DNA from: an uncultured Clostridia bacterium
GTDB lineage: Bacteria; Bacillota; Clostridia; Monoglobales; Monoglobaceae
Direction: 5' to 3'
NCBI GenBank assembly: GCA_947631965.1
Contig: CANRNL010000015.1
Coordinates: 1 to 61,777, forward strand
DNA: 61,777 nt
Part shown: in pieces, positions 15,717-26,035 of the stretch
How positions within the stretch are numbered: the stretch's first letter is position 1
Layout: the number at the start of each line of letters is the position of its first letter
Translations under genes and position numbers: made by a program
The notes under the pieces: model-generated
What the model saw: only the letters and a program-made list of their open reading frames with translations
Told to the model about the DNA's origin: nothing
Database searches by the model: none

Positions 15717-18341
15717 TTATTTATTAAATAAAATTTTTCTTGCCAAGTCCAGCGGAATTATCAAAAACGCGAGAGACAGCACCACCACCCACTCCGAAAG
15801 CGAAAGCCCCGCCGTGCGCAGTATGACCCCGCCGAAGTAGGTCATAATTATCTGTACCGCGCAGATAAGCCCCATAATCCATATAAACTGCTTGTTTATA
15901 GCAAGATTTTCAATCAAATCTATACCGTCCGCACGGGCGTTGAAGCCGTTGAATATACAGCTGAATATGAAAAACGTAAAATATCCCGTGTAGAAGTAAA
16001 TGTCCCCGTCGCCCGCTCTGAACATCGAATGTATCTTGGGCGACACAAACATAAACATACTTATGGCGCATATTGCCAATCCTCCGAAAATAATCGAACT
16101 CCACATATCTCGGTCAAGCAATTTTTCGCTTCTGTGCTTGGGCGGAGCGTCAAGATAACGCCGCAGAGCGGGCTCGCCGCCGAACGCAATCGCCGCCAGA
16201 GTATCCATAACCAAATTTATCCACAGCATCTGAGTTATCGAGAATGGCTTTTCGATTCCTATTATACGCCCCGCGATTGAAACCGAAACCGCTGCGACAT
16301 TTATGGTAAGCTGAAATTTTATAAATTTTTTTATACTGTTGTAAATCGTTCTGCCGTAAAGCACCGCGTTCCTTATAGAGCCGAAATTGTCGTCCAGTAT
16401 TACAATATCTCCCGCCTCCTTGGCAACCTCCGTTCCGCTTCCCATCGCAAAACCCACATCCGCCTGCTTCAGAGCCGGGGAGTCGTTTACGCCGTCGCCC
16501 GTCATTCCGACGACCAGCTCCATCTCCCGCGCGAGACGCACAAGGCGGCTTTTGTCGTTCGGACGGGCGCGGGCGATAACGCGTATTTTCGGCATAAGCT
16601 CTTTAATCTTTTCATCGCTCATCTTGTCGAGGTCGTCCGAGGTCAGCACAATATCCTCCTCGCTGTCTATTAGCTTTACCTCTTTTGCAATAGCAACAGC
16701 CGTTTCCCGCTTATCTCCCGTAATCATAACCACCTGTATTCCCGCCGCCCGCACCTCTCGTATCGCGTTTTTTGCCTCGGTGCGCACATCATCGCGTATG
16801 CCGACAAGTCCGACCAATATAAGCCCGTCGGGTATTTTATCGTCGCTCGGTGCGGTACGGCTTACGGAGGGCTTGACCGCGAGCGCGATAAGCCTGTAAC
16901 TCTTTCCCGCAAGGTCAAGCATCTTTTTGTCAATCTCACGTCGGGCTTTAAAAAACTCCGCCTTTCCGAACGACGAATAGCAGTGCGTACATTTGGCAAG
17001 TATTTTTTCGGGCGCGCCCTTATACAGCGTCAGCGACGGCTTTTCCAAAGCGGCGGCGGAAAACTTGTTTTGACTTGAAAACGGAAGTTTCCACAGCGTT
17101 TCGCTTTTATAGCGCTCAACACGGTTGGACGGCACATATTCAAGCAGCGCCTTTTCGGTCGCGTTGCCGCCTATTACCCCGTCCTTTGAAAGATGAGACG
17201 AGGTGTTGTTCACTATAGACGTACACAGTATGTCGCGCAAATCGTCCTCGATTGTATAAAAGCTCTTGTACTCCTTGCCGAAGCCGTTTACAAAATTTAC
17301 AACGTTGAGCTTTCCTTTTGTTATGGTGCCGGTCTTATCCGAAAACAAAATGTTCATACTTCCCGCCGTTTCGATTCCTATAAGGCGGCGCACAAGCACG
17401 TTGCCCCTCAGCATCTTTTTCATATTAAGGGAGCATACTATCGCTATCATAAGAGGCAATCCTTCGGGAATTGCCACCACTATCACTATTATTCCGTATA
17501 TAACAGACTCCACGAAGTCGGACGTCACGCGCGGGAAGTCGAGGAAATACGCCCGCATAAGCGTTGGGGAAAATTCGCTGTCAATTACCGAGTGTTCAAA
17601 CATACAGATTAAAACAACCAAAATTGCGGCGATATATCCGAATTTGCTTATACTTTTGGCAAGCTCGGTCAACTTTTCGGTGAGCGGACTTGTGCCGCTT
17701 TCAACCTGCGCCTCTTTTGAAATATTGCCGTACACCGTGTTTTCACCCACGCTGTCAACTATCATAACACACTCGTCCGCGCGAACCACCGAGCCGCGGT
17801 AAAGCGAGCTTTTATCCCAAAAATCGGGGCATCCGCGGCTCTGCTCCGCCGACTTTTTCACCTCGCGGCTCTCGCCGTTGAGCGCCGACTGGTCTACCGT
17901 CACACATCCGTCTATGACGTGCCCGTCCGCGGGTACTATATTTCCCGACTGCAAAAGCACATAGTCGCCGACCACCAAATCGTCTGTGCTTATTTCGGTC
18001 AGTTCGCCGCCGCGGTAGACCATACAGAGAGTTTTTGAAGCCTCCGCTTTGAGCTTTTTAAATATGTTTTCGTTCTTGTACTCCGAAATTGTGCTTACAA
18101 ACGTGGCGAGCAGTACCGAGAGAAGTATTCCCAAACACTCGTACCAGTCCACTCTTCCGGTAAATGTAAAAAGTACGTTTATTCCGAGCGCGACAAGCAA
18201 AATTTTAATTATCGGGTCTTCAAAATTTTCTGTATATTTCTGAAAAAACGTTTTACCGCCGCCGTCTGTAAGCTCGTTTGAGCCGTAACGCTTTCTCTGC
18301 GCTTCAACCTCTCCGCTCTGTAATCCGTTGTAGCTTCGCAT
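15717..18341 (-). CDS. P-type Ca2+-transporting ATPase (P2 type)
   Basis: The 874-residue pump has the complete P2-ATPase layout. An N-terminal cation-ATPase domain is followed by the actuator domain (the DQSALNGES loop near 170), PEGLPLMIAI in transmembrane helix 4, the phosphorylated aspartate in DKTGTITKG near 337, a nucleotide-binding domain (KGAPEKI near 440), GDGVNDSPALKQADVGFAMG near 610 and six C-terminal helices. Such enzymes export Ca2+ from the cytoplasm using ATP. The helix-4 motif and the similarity to PMCA/SERCA-type bacterial pumps favour Ca2+ over Na+/K+. A GGAGG site precedes the start. It appears monocistronic. Confidence 0.93.
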   Translation of the reverse strand: MRSYNGLQSGEVEAQRKRYGSNELTDGGGKTFFQKYTENFEDPIIKILLVALGINVLFTFTGRVDWYECLGILLSVLLATFVSTISEYKNENIFKKLKAEASKTLCMVYRGGELTEISTDDLVVGDYVLLQSGNIVPADGHVIDGCVTVDQSALNGESREVKKSAEQSRGCPDFWDKSSLYRGSVVRADECVMIVDSVGENTVYGNISKEAQVESGTSPLTEKLTELAKSISKFGYIAAILVVLICMFEHSVIDSEFSPTLMRAYFLDFPRVTSDFVESVIYGIIVIVVAIPEGLPLMIAIVCSLNMKKMLRGNVLVRRLIGIETAGSMNILFSDKTGTITKGKLNVVNFVNGFGKEYKSFYTIEDDLRDILCTSIVNNTSSHLSKDGVIGGNATEKALLEYVPSNRVERYKSETLWKLPFSSQNKFSAAALEKPSLTLYKGAPEKILAKCTHCYSSFGKAEFFKARREIDKKMLDLAGKSYRLIALAVKPSVSRTAPSDDKIPDGLILVGLVGIRDDVRTEAKNAIREVRAAGIQVVMITGDKRETAVAIAKEVKLIDSEEDIVLTSDDLDKMSDEKIKELMPKIRVIARARPNDKSRLVRLAREMELVVGMTGDGVNDSPALKQADVGFAMGSGTEVAKEAGDIVILDDNFGSIRNAVLYGRTIYNSIKKFIKFQLTINVAAVSVSIAGRIIGIEKPFSITQMLWINLVMDTLAAIAFGGEPALRRYLDAPPKHRSEKLLDRDMWSSIIFGGLAICAISMFMFVSPKIHSMFRAGDGDIYFYTGYFTFFIFSCIFNGFNARADGIDLIENLAINKQFIWIMGLICAVQIIMTYFGGVILRTAGLSLSEWVVVLSLAFLIIPLDLARKILFNK

Positions 18342-18416
18342 AGCAATATCCTCCGTGTATTTAAGCTTTTTTGAATAGGTTTACTTAATTCTATTCAGAC
18401 AAGCTCCGAGCTATGC

Positions 18417-18454
18417 AAAAAAATTCCGCAGAGTGGAAAAACTCTGCGGAAATT
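18417..18454 (-). terminator. terminator after the pectate lyase gene
   Basis: An 11-bp perfect stem (TTCCGCAGAGT with ACTCTGCGGAA, 424-434 and 441-451 of this kilobase block) is followed on the minus strand by seven T. It lies just past the stop of the gene at 18472-21954. Confidence 0.9.
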
Positions 18455-18471
18455 TAATTATTAAAACGCTC

Positions 18472-21400
18472 TTACTTTAATTTTATAACATTGCTGTAAG
18501 GCATAAGCGACAGTCCCGACAAAAGGTAGAGCTTTACATCGGTATAGGGCTTGTCAAACGTCAGCGAAACCTGAGTCGGGTCTGTTCCCTTGGGTATCTT
18601 TTCCGCTTTCGCATCGACAATCATACCGCTGCTGTAAGCCGCCGCTATAAGCAGCGCGCCGCCCTCGTCGCCGTTATTTTGCACCGACGCCGTAACCGTG
18701 CCGCTTTCAAGCGCGGGCGCTTCGGCATAGAATACATCGGTAGAAGTAAACTCCTTTGTAAGCTCCATATTTGCGAAATACGCAACGTCTGCGGTCTGCA
18801 CCAGACGAATAGACCTGAGCGTTGCGTCTCTGCCCTCTATCGAACCGATATTCACCGACGCGAGAACATCTCCGTTGTCACGCTTCGCCGTAAGTGTTAT
18901 AAACTCCTCGGTGCCGACCTTGTCGTAATCAAGCGTCATATTGAAATTGACCCATTGACTTTCGCCAAGCTGTTCATATGTAAACAGGGTCTTGTTCTGC
19001 TCATTGATTTCGGGTCCGAGAGTGACCTTACCGCCGAAGTTGTTTATAACCTCCGCAAATACGTTGTCCGAAACCGTAGCCTTCGACACGCCGTTTTCAA
19101 GGTACACTCTGAAATTTCTGTCAATTTCGGTATCTATATAGAGGTCAAAGTCAAAATCGACCTTTCCGCTCGATATTGCGCTGCTCAAAGGCATATATGC
19201 GTTTCTCTTAACCACCTCAAGCGCTCCCTTGCCCTCATATGTGGTTATACTAAGCTCGCCGTCGTCTTTGGTCGGGTCTGCAATACCCACCAGCCACTTT
19301 CCGTACTTTTCGGCAAGCTCGGGGTCTACGGGTGCGGGCGGTTCGGTAGGTTCGGGAGTCTCGGTCGGCTCCGGGTCCACATAATTCGACTTATCATCCA
19401 GCTTCAAATCGCTGAACGTCGCCATCGAGTAGTAAGGCTTGGGAGACGCGTCCGACTGTCCCTGATGCGAGTCTATCGCAACGCCGACATAAACCGTGTC
19501 GGAAAGTCCGCTAATCTCCATTATATACGGCTGTCTGATATTGTCGGTATAGTCAACTCCGTCGTTTGAAACAGAGAATATAAGCCTTTTTCCGCTTCTT
19601 TGTATTCTAAGATAGTTCGGAAGCTCGTGCGCCTCGCCGGGCAGCCAGTTATACCCTTTTTTATTGCCGTCGTTGTACTCACCCAGCACGTTTGCCGAGA
19701 TTATTCCGCCGTTTTTATCCGTAAAGAAGATACCCGTTTTCTTATCGGTTGAATTGGTCTGATTTTCATCCGTCGCAAGTTCGCCGCCCTTGGTTTTGCG
19801 TGCAACTATTCTCGGATTTCTGCCCAGTTTTATCCAGCCGTCCACAAGCGCCGCCGAAATAGAGTTCGCGTCAAGCGTGTTGCGAACCATAAGTCCGAAT
19901 ACGGGACCGTTCTCGTTTGCCATAACATCTTCCATTTTAAGGGATATGTCAAAGTCGCCGGTAACCTGCTTATACATAAAGTTGAATTTATCCGTCTTGC
20001 CGCCAATCTTGCCGCTTCCGCCTATCGTATAAATTCCGTTTTCGTCAACCGATACTCCGCCGCTTCCGTAGGTGGGCGAGCCTATCGCCTTAAAGCTCCA
20101 GCCCTCAGGCTGATTTGCGCCGTTGACATACACTATTGAAGTCGTGCTTCTTGTACTTTCGCCGAGGTTGTTGTATGCCATACACGAAAGGTAATGCTCG
20201 CCTACATCCAAAGAAACCGCATCGTCTATGCTTGCCTGACCGTCGTAATCCTTTATTTTCGTTTCGCCGTCCCAAAGCTCCATTTTGGTTATCGAAGTAC
20301 CTCCAACCGGAGTTGCCTGCGCCTTATAGCTGACGGTCTGGTCTTCTTTTATGACCGACCAGTTGCCCTTGTTTACGGTTACGCCGTTAACGCTGCCGTT
20401 TACCGACGCGATAGCAGGACTTGTGACCGTAATGCTCGGATTGGCGGGAGCCGTCGCGCTCTGCTGCTGCGTCCAATCATTCACATACGCCTCTATCCAA
20501 GTGTAGCCTTTCCAAGCGCCGTCCGAAACTATATCCGTTTCATCCGCGTCACCCATACCGTTATCGGTTTTCCATTGGGCGGGAATCTCAAACGGCTGCT
20601 CAACTTTTTCAAAGCCGGAAATGCCGCCGACCTCGCTCGAATTGTTTATAATTCTTCCGGTTCTGTTCGCCGCGTCCGCAATAATTCTCGCGTCAACCGC
20701 GTCACGCTTCGGAAGAGTGGCTCCCACGTCGGAAAGCACGCTGTCGCGAACATCCTTGCCGGGCAAAATACTTGTAAGGTTCAAATCCGAATACAAATCA
20801 TCGCCGAGAGAAAACGGCGCGGTCATTCTGTCGACCTGATTTGCCGCTTTATTAACCGCCTTGTCGAGCCAGTTGTTCGCCGTAACGTCGGAGTAGCCCT
20901 CTACATAGTTGTCCTCCATATAGAATTGGCTCTTGTATGTAACGCCGTCAATGGTTTTTGCAAGGCCGTCAAAGTCGTAAATTCTCGGCTTCCTGTCCTC
21001 TCGTGTGCTGGGACCGAAGCTGTAGAAGTTGTTCGCATAATTTACCTTAGAGGGATTTATTACCTGGTTGTGCGGGGAGCAAGGCTCGCCGCCGTATGCC
21101 GAATTGGTAACGCCCCAGTTATATACAATATTGTTTCTGAAGTCGGTCTTTTGAAGCGCTCTGTCAAGGCGCGGTGAACGGCTGTCGTGATGCGCCCAGA
21201 GGTTCCTGTAATAGGTGGCGTTGGTTCCGCCTATAATTCCGCCGTAGCCGTGCGCTCCCTTAAAGTGACCCGAAAGACGCATACTCTCGGCGGTAATCGA
21301 GTTTTGCACGGTAAGCCTTTGTCCCTGCTCGTAGCCATTGCTGTTCTCGGCATTTCCCGCGTACAGGGTCATTCCCTCGTCAACAAACCAGCTCGTGGAG

Positions 21401-21954
21401 CAATGGTCGATTATAACGTCCTTGTTCCACTGACCGCCTATGCCGTCATACTCCCCGCCGTTTTTATTGGTGGGACGGACGCGCAGGTACCTCATAATAA
21501 CATTCTGCCTTGCGTTGCCTATCCTGACGTCGCCGCCCGTTATGGTAATACCGTCGCCGGGCGCGGTCTGACCGAGAATCGTGATGTTGTTCCTGTTCAC
21601 ATATACGGTGCCGGGCACCTCAATTATGCCGCCCACGTCGAACACAACAATTCGTCCGACGGTCGCGGAGTCGTCCTCCTGAACGCCGTTGCCCACCGCG
21701 TCCGAAAACGAGCCTTCGCCCGTTGCGTCAAGATTTGTAACGTGGTACACCTCCACCCTGCCGCCTTCGGCGTCAAGCGCGCCGCGCGCACCCTTGGTAT
21801 ATTTTCCGCCGCCCTCGGCTCCGGGGAACGCCAAAAGAGCGTCCGCCGCCGCGGTCGGAGCATCACCCGCCGTCGGAACATCATCCACCGCATAAACTAT
21901 GCAGAGAGTGCCGAGCATACACAATGCCATAATCAGTGACAAAATCTTTTTCAT
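18472..21954 (-). CDS. secreted polysaccharide lyase family 1 (pectate lyase-like) multidomain protein
   Basis: The 1160-residue protein starts with a signal peptide (MKKILSLIMALCMLGTLCIV, cleavage after about residue 22). The catalytic parallel beta-helix (about 35-430) shows the PL1 features FPGAEGGGKYTKGARG, VIIDHCSTSWFVDEG near 185 and AHHDSRSPRL near 255. After it come an Ig-like domain (about 500-610), a concanavalin/DUF1349-like domain (about 615-865), a PTETPEPTEPP linker and two further beta domains to the end. The enzyme would cleave polygalacturonan by beta-elimination outside the cell, with the accessory domains probably binding polysaccharide. No cell-wall anchor such as SLH, LPXTG or dockerin is visible. 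It has its own promoter and terminator. Confidence 0.9.
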   Translation of the reverse strand: MKKILSLIMALCMLGTLCIVYAVDDVPTAGDAPTAAADALLAFPGAEGGGKYTKGARGALDAEGGRVEVYHVTNLDATGEGSFSDAVGNGVQEDDSATVGRIVVFDVGGIIEVPGTVYVNRNNITILGQTAPGDGITITGGDVRIGNARQNVIMRYLRVRPTNKNGGEYDGIGGQWNKDVIIDHCSTSWFVDEGMTLYAGNAENSNGYEQGQRLTVQNSITAESMRLSGHFKGAHGYGGIIGGTNATYYRNLWAHHDSRSPRLDRALQKTDFRNNIVYNWGVTNSAYGGEPCSPHNQVINPSKVNYANNFYSFGPSTREDRKPRIYDFDGLAKTIDGVTYKSQFYMEDNYVEGYSDVTANNWLDKAVNKAANQVDRMTAPFSLGDDLYSDLNLTSILPGKDVRDSVLSDVGATLPKRDAVDARIIADAANRTGRIINNSSEVGGISGFEKVEQPFEIPAQWKTDNGMGDADETDIVSDGAWKGYTWIEAYVNDWTQQQSATAPANPSITVTSPAIASVNGSVNGVTVNKGNWSVIKEDQTVSYKAQATPVGGTSITKMELWDGETKIKDYDGQASIDDAVSLDVGEHYLSCMAYNNLGESTRSTTSIVYVNGANQPEGWSFKAIGSPTYGSGGVSVDENGIYTIGGSGKIGGKTDKFNFMYKQVTGDFDISLKMEDVMANENGPVFGLMVRNTLDANSISAALVDGWIKLGRNPRIVARKTKGGELATDENQTNSTDKKTGIFFTDKNGGIISANVLGEYNDGNKKGYNWLPGEAHELPNYLRIQRSGKRLIFSVSNDGVDYTDNIRQPYIMEISGLSDTVYVGVAIDSHQGQSDASPKPYYSMATFSDLKLDDKSNYVDPEPTETPEPTEPPAPVDPELAEKYGKWLVGIADPTKDDGELSITTYEGKGALEVVKRNAYMPLSSAISSGKVDFDFDLYIDTEIDRNFRVYLENGVSKATVSDNVFAEVINNFGGKVTLGPEINEQNKTLFTYEQLGESQWVNFNMTLDYDKVGTEEFITLTAKRDNGDVLASVNIGSIEGRDATLRSIRLVQTADVAYFANMELTKEFTSTDVFYAEAPALESGTVTASVQNNGDEGGALLIAAAYSSGMIVDAKAEKIPKGTDPTQVSLTFDKPYTDVKLYLLSGLSLMPYSNVIKLK

Positions 21955-22005
21955 AAAAGTCCAACTTTCTTTTTTGAATTTTTAAACAAACACAAACATA
22001 TTAAA

Positions 22006-22034
22006 ATTATACAATATAATTACAAATTTTTCAA
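22006..22034 (-). promoter_or_regulatory. sigma-A promoter of the pectate lyase gene
   Basis: On the minus strand TTGAAA and TATAAT are separated by 17 bases. The promoter ends about 50 bases before the lyase ATG and touches the end of hemZ. Confidence 0.8.
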
Positions 22035-23212
22035 TCATTTTTATTGATATTTTTCAAAACATCTTTTCTCGATAGCATCTCGTCGATTCTCTCTATGTAA
22101 TCCTTTGGCTCCTTGACGTTAAAGATGCGCTCTATTCTGCCCGTTTCCCTGTCCACAGTTTTTGTCACGCCGCCTCCGCCGAGCGAGATTATACTCTGAA
22201 TTTCTTCCATAATGAAAATATTGTAAAGGCTCTCAAAGCCCGGTTTTGAATAGCCCACATTTTCAAAATTTCCGAGCATATTCTTCTGCCTGTAGAGATA
22301 ATACGGGTGCTTGCCCGCTCCTTTCAGATACTCGGCGGCAAAGTCCACCATTTTTCTTATTTCGCTTCCGTCGGTCAACGTGTACTTATCAAGCATTTCG
22401 TTAAGGCGGGATGAGCGTTTTATGCTCATTGTGTGTACCGTGGTATCATCCGGCGACAGCTCCTCTACTTTTTCGACAGTGTATTTGAACTCTTCAAAGG
22501 TCTCGTCGGGCAGTCCCGCGATTATATCCATATTTATATTTTTTATTCCGCACTCGCGCGCGAGATGGTACGCGTCAATTATATCCTGCGAGGTGTGGTT
22601 CCTGCCGATTATTTTGAGCGTCTTTTCGTTCATACTCTGCGGATTTATGCTTATTCTGTCAATCCCGAAATCCGATATTGCAATCAGCTTGTCCCGCGTT
22701 ATCGTGTCGGGTCTGCCCGCCTCAACGGTATATTCGCGCACGTTTGACAAATCGAAGCCGCCGCGTATTTTTTGAAACAAAAAGCGAAGCTGCTCCGCCG
22801 AAAGAGTGGTCGGCGTTCCGCCGCCTATATAAACGCTCTCTACGACATTTCCGTTATTCTTTAATATTTCTCCGACATATTCTATCTCCCGCGCAAGGCA
22901 GTCGAGATAGTCGGGTATGTACTTTCCCGTCCTGCCGGCTCCGTTTGTGACAAACGAGCAGTAAAGACAGCGTGTAGGACAAAACGGTATTCCGATATAA
23001 ATCGAAACACCGTTTTTGCGTATGCTGCCCGCAATAGGTTCTTCAACCTTTGCGACATTAAAACAAAGCTCCGCTTTTTCATAGGAAACTTCGTAATTCT
23101 TCATATAATACTCGATTATTTCTTCGCGCGACGCGCCCTTTTCCAAAAGCGCGCTCGCGATTTTAACTGGGCGTATTCCGGTCATCTGCCCCCACATATT
23201 CGTATCGCTCAT
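22031..23212 (-). CDS. hemZ: oxygen-independent coproporphyrinogen III dehydrogenase-like radical SAM protein (HemZ)
   Basis: The 393-residue protein has the radical SAM cluster motif CPTRCLYC near residue 77 and GGGTPTTLS near 134, both typical of the HemN/HemZ branch, and a conserved N-terminal WGQMTGIRP. HemZ is annotated as decarboxylating coproporphyrinogen III in heme synthesis, although many clostridial HemZ-like proteins may have other roles. The ATG overlaps the stop of the upstream MBL gene (ATGA). The relA-MBL-hemZ order is a familiar clostridial arrangement. HemZ proteins that I know are nearer 480-500 residues, so about 90 N-terminal residues seem to be missing here, and the overlap leaves no room for them upstream in this frame. 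Confidence 0.85.
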   Translation of the reverse strand: MSDTNMWGQMTGIRPVKIASALLEKGASREEIIEYYMKNYEVSYEKAELCFNVAKVEEPIAGSIRKNGVSIYIGIPFCPTRCLYCSFVTNGAGRTGKYIPDYLDCLAREIEYVGEILKNNGNVVESVYIGGGTPTTLSAEQLRFLFQKIRGGFDLSNVREYTVEAGRPDTITRDKLIAISDFGIDRISINPQSMNEKTLKIIGRNHTSQDIIDAYHLARECGIKNINMDIIAGLPDETFEEFKYTVEKVEELSPDDTTVHTMSIKRSSRLNEMLDKYTLTDGSEIRKMVDFAAEYLKGAGKHPYYLYRQKNMLGNFENVGYSKPGFESLYNIFIMEEIQSIISLGGGGVTKTVDRETGRIERIFNVKEPKDYIERIDEMLSRKDVLKNINKND

Positions 23213-23835
23213 ATTAAATACGGATTTTCCCTTCTCTCCTCGCCGATGGTCGTCGACGCGCCGTGACCCGGATAAACCTTAATATCGTCTCCGAGCGGCA
23301 GCAGCTTTTCTTTGATTGATTTTATTTCGGATTTGTAATCGCCGGTCGGCAGGTCTGTTCTGCCTATATTGCGTCTGAAAAGAGTGTCGCCGCTGAACAG
23401 AAGGTCGCCCGCAAGATAACTCGCGCCGCCCTTTGTGTGTCCGGGCGTGTGAAAAACCTTAACGGAAATTTCTCCGACGGTTATCGTGTCTCCGTCCTTG
23501 AGCAAAACATCCGGCTCAGGACGGCTCGGCGAATATGCCTTTCCGTGAAAGAAAAGATGATTAAGCTCCTCGTCGCCAAGCACATCCGTCTCGTCCTCGT
23601 GCAGACAAATTTCCGCGCCGGTATGCTCTTTGAGATAACCGAGTGCAAGAATATGGTCAAAATGAGCGTGCGTGAGCAGAATTTTTCGGAGCGTGTATCC
23701 CCGCTCCTCCAAAAAATTTTCTATAAGCTCGTGTTCGTCGGGAGCGTCAATAATAACCGCATCCTTTGTGTTTTCGTCGGCTAATAAATAGCAGTTGGTC
23801 GCTAAATCGCCGAGCGTAAGTTTATGAAAAAACAT
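23209..23835 (-). CDS. MBL-fold metallo-hydrolase (glyoxalase II-like)
   Basis: The 208-residue protein has the full metallo-beta-lactamase set: THAHFDH near 55-61, GHTKGG near 135, SGDTLF near 150 and YPGHGASTTI near 190. It binds two metal ions and would hydrolyse a thioester or other small substrate; the substrate cannot be read from the sequence. It sits between relA (10 bases upstream) and hemZ (4-base overlap), and this position is conserved in many Clostridia. Confidence 0.9.
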   Translation of the reverse strand: MFFHKLTLGDLATNCYLLADENTKDAVIIDAPDEHELIENFLEERGYTLRKILLTHAHFDHILALGYLKEHTGAEICLHEDETDVLGDEELNHLFFHGKAYSPSRPEPDVLLKDGDTITVGEISVKVFHTPGHTKGGASYLAGDLLFSGDTLFRRNIGRTDLPTGDYKSEIKSIKEKLLPLGDDIKVYPGHGASTTIGEERRENPYLI

Positions 23836-23845
23836 AGTGTCCTCC

Positions 23846-26035
23846 CTATCCCTGTCTGCGCCTTACCACCGACAGCACGCCGTTAATCTTTTTCAGCGAT
23901 TTCATAATCTTTTCAAGCTGTGCCGTACTGCTGATTTCTATAACTATATCAATAATCGCAATTCCGTTTTTGGCGGTTCGCGCATTGTAATTCTTGATTA
24001 TCGCGTTATTTTCCTTGAGTGCAAGAGTAGTATCCACAATGAGCATTTCGCGGTCTGTCGCGGTAACGCACAAAAGCGTCTGATAGTTGCTGTCCGCGCC
24101 CATATCCCACGAAACCTTGATAAAACGGTCAGCTTCCATACCCTGCAAGTCGTGAGTTATGTTAACACAGTCGCGGCGGTGTATCGCTACTCCGCGTCCG
24201 CGCGTAATATATCCGACAATATCATCGCCCGGCACAGGGTTACAGCAATGAGAAAATCTTACGAGACAGTTTTCCACACCCTCGACTATTACGCCGCTGT
24301 TGGACGTCGGCTTGCTCGGCTTTGACGAAACCAAATCGCCGAGCGCGGGAGCTTCTATATCCGGAAGCTGACCGTCCCTCGCGTTCTTGATTTTTGCCAA
24401 AAACTTGGTCGCGCTCGCACCGCCGTAGCCAAGTGTCGAATAAACGTCGTCAAGCTGCTTGAATCCGTATCGTTTAAGCAAAGGCGCAACGAATTTTTCA
24501 TCATTCAAAATACTTATGTCAACATGAACCTTTTTAAGCTCACGTTCCATTATTTCCTTGCCCTTTACGATATTTTCCTCGCGATTTTCTTTTTTGAACC
24601 ACTGATTTATCTTGTTGCGCGCCTGAGACGTCTTGGCGATTTTAAGCCAGTCGAGATTGGGACCGTGATTCGCCGCGCCCTTTATTACCTCTACAATATC
24701 GCCGTTATTGAGATGATAGTCCAGCGTCACGATTTTTCCGTTGACCTTAGCGCCCGTCATAGAATTTCCGACCGCGCTGTGTATCGAATACGCAAAATCT
24801 ATCGGAGTCGAGCCCGCGGGCAAATTCACAACGTCTCCGCGCGGCGTAAATACGAAAACCTCGTCGCTGAACAAATCTATTTTAAGCGTGTGCATAAAAT
24901 CGTCAGCGTCGGTCGTGTCCTTTTGTATTTCAAGAAAGTTCTTTATCCAGGCGAGCTTGCTGTCGAGGTCACTCTGTCCGCTCTTGCCCTCCTTGTATTT
25001 CCAGTGAGCCGCAATTCCGTTTTCGGCGGTGTTGTGCATTTCCCACGTTCTTATCTGAATTTCAAACGGCGTTCCGTTAGGACCGAACATAGTCGAATGA
25101 AGCGACTGATACATATTCGGCTTAGGCATCGCTATATAGTCCTTAAATCTGCCCGGTACGGGGTTGAACAAATCGTGTACCATACCCAAAACCGCATAAC
25201 AATCCGACACGGTGTCCACAATAATGCGCACCGCAAACAAATCGTAAATATCGTCTATGCTCTTGTTCTGAGTAAACATTTTTCGATATATACTGTAAAA
25301 ATGCTTCGCTCTGCCGTTTATCTGATAGTGTATATTGTCCTCGTCAAGACGCTTTTTGAGAATTTCAATAATATCGTTTATATACTGCTCGCGCTCGCTT
25401 CTCTTCTGCGCTATCTTGTCGATAATCTCATAGTAGCCTATCGGGTCTATATATTTTAAAGACAAATCCTCAAGCTCGCATTGTATCTTAGACATACCGA
25501 GCCTGTGCGCAAGAGGCGCGTATACCTCCAGCGTTTCGCGCGCTTTCTGCCTTTGAGTTTCTTCGGGCATAGATTTCATTGTGCGTAGATTATGAAGTCT
25601 GTCCGCAAGCTTAATCAAGATAACGCGAACGTCCTTTGCCATTGCAAAGAACATCTTTCTGAGGCTCTCTATCTGGTGTTCCTCTTTGGACGAATACGGT
25701 ATCTTGCTCAGCTTCGTAACTCCGTCCACGAGCAGCGCGACGTTGTCGTTAAATTCACGCTTTATGTCCTCTATAGTATAGTCGGTGTCCTCTACAACAT
25801 CATGAAGCAGCGCGGCGGTCACAGACTCCAAATCCAGCTCCATATCCGCGATAATTTTCGCAACTTCAATAGGGTGAGTCACAAACGGCTCACCCGATAC
25901 CCGCTTTTGCCCTATATGCATCTCGGTTGCTGTGCTGTACGCCTTTTCGACCATCGAAAGGTCTGCCGAGGGCATATACTTACGGATTTTCTCTTCTAAA
26001 ACCTGAAATTCGCCAATCTCAATTTCCTTCGCCAT
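23846..26035 (-). CDS. relA: bifunctional (p)ppGpp synthetase/hydrolase RelA/SpoT
   Basis: The 729-residue Rel protein contains an N-terminal HD hydrolase domain (LLHDVVEDT near 70), the synthetase domain with YQSLHSTMFGPNG and EIQIRTWEMHNTAENG (about 295-335), a TGS domain (about 385-445) and a C-terminal ACT domain. It makes and degrades the stringent-response alarmone. I place the start at 26035, an ATG that overlaps the end of recJ by 17 bases with AAGGA upstream. The longer in-frame start at 26089 lies deep within recJ and adds residues that do not look like Rel. It forms a translationally coupled operon with recJ, the MBL gene and hemZ. Confidence 0.95.
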   Translation of the reverse strand: MAKEIEIGEFQVLEEKIRKYMPSADLSMVEKAYSTATEMHIGQKRVSGEPFVTHPIEVAKIIADMELDLESVTAALLHDVVEDTDYTIEDIKREFNDNVALLVDGVTKLSKIPYSSKEEHQIESLRKMFFAMAKDVRVILIKLADRLHNLRTMKSMPEETQRQKARETLEVYAPLAHRLGMSKIQCELEDLSLKYIDPIGYYEIIDKIAQKRSEREQYINDIIEILKKRLDEDNIHYQINGRAKHFYSIYRKMFTQNKSIDDIYDLFAVRIIVDTVSDCYAVLGMVHDLFNPVPGRFKDYIAMPKPNMYQSLHSTMFGPNGTPFEIQIRTWEMHNTAENGIAAHWKYKEGKSGQSDLDSKLAWIKNFLEIQKDTTDADDFMHTLKIDLFSDEVFVFTPRGDVVNLPAGSTPIDFAYSIHSAVGNSMTGAKVNGKIVTLDYHLNNGDIVEVIKGAANHGPNLDWLKIAKTSQARNKINQWFKKENREENIVKGKEIMERELKKVHVDISILNDEKFVAPLLKRYGFKQLDDVYSTLGYGGASATKFLAKIKNARDGQLPDIEAPALGDLVSSKPSKPTSNSGVIVEGVENCLVRFSHCCNPVPGDDIVGYITRGRGVAIHRRDCVNITHDLQGMEADRFIKVSWDMGADSNYQTLLCVTATDREMLIVDTTLALKENNAIIKNYNARTAKNGIAIIDIVIEISSTAQLEKIMKSLKKINGVLSVVRRRQG

